Of a DNA stretch of 14,311 nt, positions 13,840 to 14,311 are shown in pieces (the first letter of the stretch is position 1; every line of letters begins with the position of its first letter). The stretch covers positions 1 to 14,311 of the forward strand of contig JASFQI010000102.1 in NCBI GenBank assembly GCA_050115555.1, in the 5' to 3' direction. This DNA is from JASFQI01 sp050115555. GTDB lineage: Bacteria > Desulfobacterota > DSM-4660 > Desulfatiglandales > HGW-15. A program made the translations under genes and the position numbers. The notes beneath the pieces were generated by a model, which was not told the DNA's origin, made no database searches, and saw only the letters and a program-made list of their open reading frames with translations.

Positions 13840-13920
13840 ACACGGTCCTCCTTTTGATTTCATACGTTCGCGTGGCCCAACAGCGCCCAAAACCCTTTAT
13901 TCTTCTAACCGGTTATTATA

Positions 13921-13938
13921 TTGTGCAATTTGGAACAA
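13921..13938. promoter_or_regulatory. Rex-like operator at the sat start site
   Basis: TTGTGCA-ATTT-GGAACAA is 18 bp with the outer TTGT/ACAA pair and 7-4-7 layout of the Rex consensus TTGTGAA-N4-TTCACAA. The left half matches 6 of 7 and the right half 4 of 7. It spans the predicted sat start (about 13937). Rex, an NADH-sensing repressor, is known to control sat in Desulfovibrio; binding here is inference. Confidence 0.45.
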
Positions 13939-13943
13939 GCATC

Positions 13944-13971
13944 TTTATATCGAATCGGAGAAATGTGTCAA
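13944..13971 (-). promoter_or_regulatory. sat promoter
   Basis: Minus strand -35 TTGACA (13971-13966, full consensus) and -10 TATAAA (13949-13944) with 16-bp spacing. Predicted start near 13937, giving a leader of about 98 nt. It probably drives sat and, by read-through, aprBA. Confidence 0.75.
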
Positions 13972-14062
13972 GCAAAAACAAACAGGAATTCCATGGGAGC
14001 ACTGGTGTGGAAACGGGCGCATTTTCCCTTCGAATTCCGAGGAAATCAGTAGCGTACTAACC

Positions 14063-14091
14063 CATTTGATTCATTAATGATTTTGTATAAT
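14063..14091 (+). promoter_or_regulatory. Candidate promoter of the RNase Z-like gene
   Basis: Consensus -10 TATAAT at 14086-14091 on the plus strand. The -35 is poor (CATTTG at 17 bp, or TTTGAT at 15 bp). Start would be near 14098, about 60 nt before the ATG. Confidence 0.45.
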
Positions 14092-14156
14092 GGGGAAGCC
14101 GTAACTCAGAACTCTGAAAACCCCCGAAACCGGCATCTTCCCTGGAGGTTTCTCCC

Positions 14157-14311
14157 ATGCATCCTGGTGAACTTCATGTCCTGTTGATCGGCTCCGGAAC
14201 CGCCCTGCCCCACCGGAATCGTGCAAGCCCCTGTGTGGTGGTTCGCTTTCAGAACGAAACCACGATCCTGGACATGGGCCCGGGCACCCTGCGCCAGCTC
14301 CAACGTGTCGG
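14157..14311 (+). CDS. Metallo-beta-lactamase-fold hydrolase, RNase Z-like, N-terminal fragment
   Basis: 51 codons are present before the window ends. The start ATG follows GGAGG by 9 nt. The visible protein has the family's first strand and loop LLIGSGTALPHRNRASP (residues 9-25) and ILDMGPGTLRQLQRV (37-51), as in RNase Z/ElaC-like and related MBL-fold hydrolases. The metal-binding HxHxDH motif would lie beyond the window, so the substrate (tRNA 3' processing or other) cannot be decided. Divergent from sat. Confidence 0.8.
   Translation, partial: MHPGELHVLLIGSGTALPHRNRASPCVVVRFQNETTILDMGPGTLRQLQRV

Larger units (their letters stand above)
13840..14156. other. Divergent promoter region between sat and the RNase Z-like gene
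   Basis: 317 bp, AT-rich in the middle, with no gene. It contains the sat promoter and a second -10-like TATAAT (minus strand, 13920-13915). It also holds a palindrome TAACCGGTTA (13906-13915), a Rex-like site (13921-13938), and a plus-strand TATAAT (14086-14091) for the divergent gene. Confidence 0.8.

Noticed and set aside
13840..13890. 17-residue N-terminal extension of Sat
   Set aside because: The frame is open, but AGGAGG directly precedes the internal ATG at 13839, and the extension covers that ribosome site.

Overview
The window comes from a dissimilatory sulfate-reducing bacterium, most likely a member of Desulfobacterota (the former Deltaproteobacteria). The main evidence is a complete sulfate-activation and reduction set on the minus strand in transcription order sat, aprB, aprA, qmoA, qmoB, qmoC. 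These encode ATP sulfurylase, APS reductase and the Qmo quinone-interacting oxidoreductase. Genus cannot be read from the sequence alone. The DNA is GC-rich inside genes and has AT-rich promoter regions. Almost every gene has a strong AGGAGG-type ribosome binding site.

Layout. Positions 1-827 (minus strand) hold a tRNA-EF-Tu unit: tRNA-Thr(UGU), tRNA-Tyr(GUA), tRNA-Gly(UCC), tRNA-Thr(GGU), then the start of tuf. This is the order of the E. coli thrU-tyrU-glyT-thrT-tufB operon. A good promoter lies far upstream (1019-1047), and a 103-bp inverted-repeat element (876-978) sits inside the predicted leader. Positions 1514-1798 (+) encode a small membrane protein followed by a strong terminator. 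Position 2115-2534 (-) is ndk. From 2729 to 4355 (+) lie two tandem YkgJ-type cysteine-cluster paralogs, and a small Ogr/Delta-like zinc-ribbon gene (4362-4634, -) converges on them.

Positions 4862-13971 are the sulfate-reduction block. Sat makes APS from sulfate and ATP, AprBA reduces APS to sulfite and AMP, and the membrane-bound QmoABC links AprBA to the menaquinone pool. The block looks split into at least two transcription units. One is sat with aprBA, starting at a consensus promoter at 13944-13971 and ending at a strong terminator after aprA. The other is qmoABC, with its own promoter at 9865-9893 and a bidirectional terminator after qmoC. A hairpin without a U-tract lies between sat and aprB. 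The window ends in the first 51 codons of a divergent metallo-beta-lactamase-fold (RNase Z-like) gene.

No mobile element, CRISPR array or defence system was seen. The coding content of the sulfate-reduction block is conventional. The less explained material is regulatory: a Rex-like operator at the sat start site, a perfect 17-bp inverted repeat at the predicted qmo start site, and overlapping ndk/ykgJ promoters. The inverted-repeat element in the tRNA-tuf leader and the tandem YkgJ pair also deserve attention.
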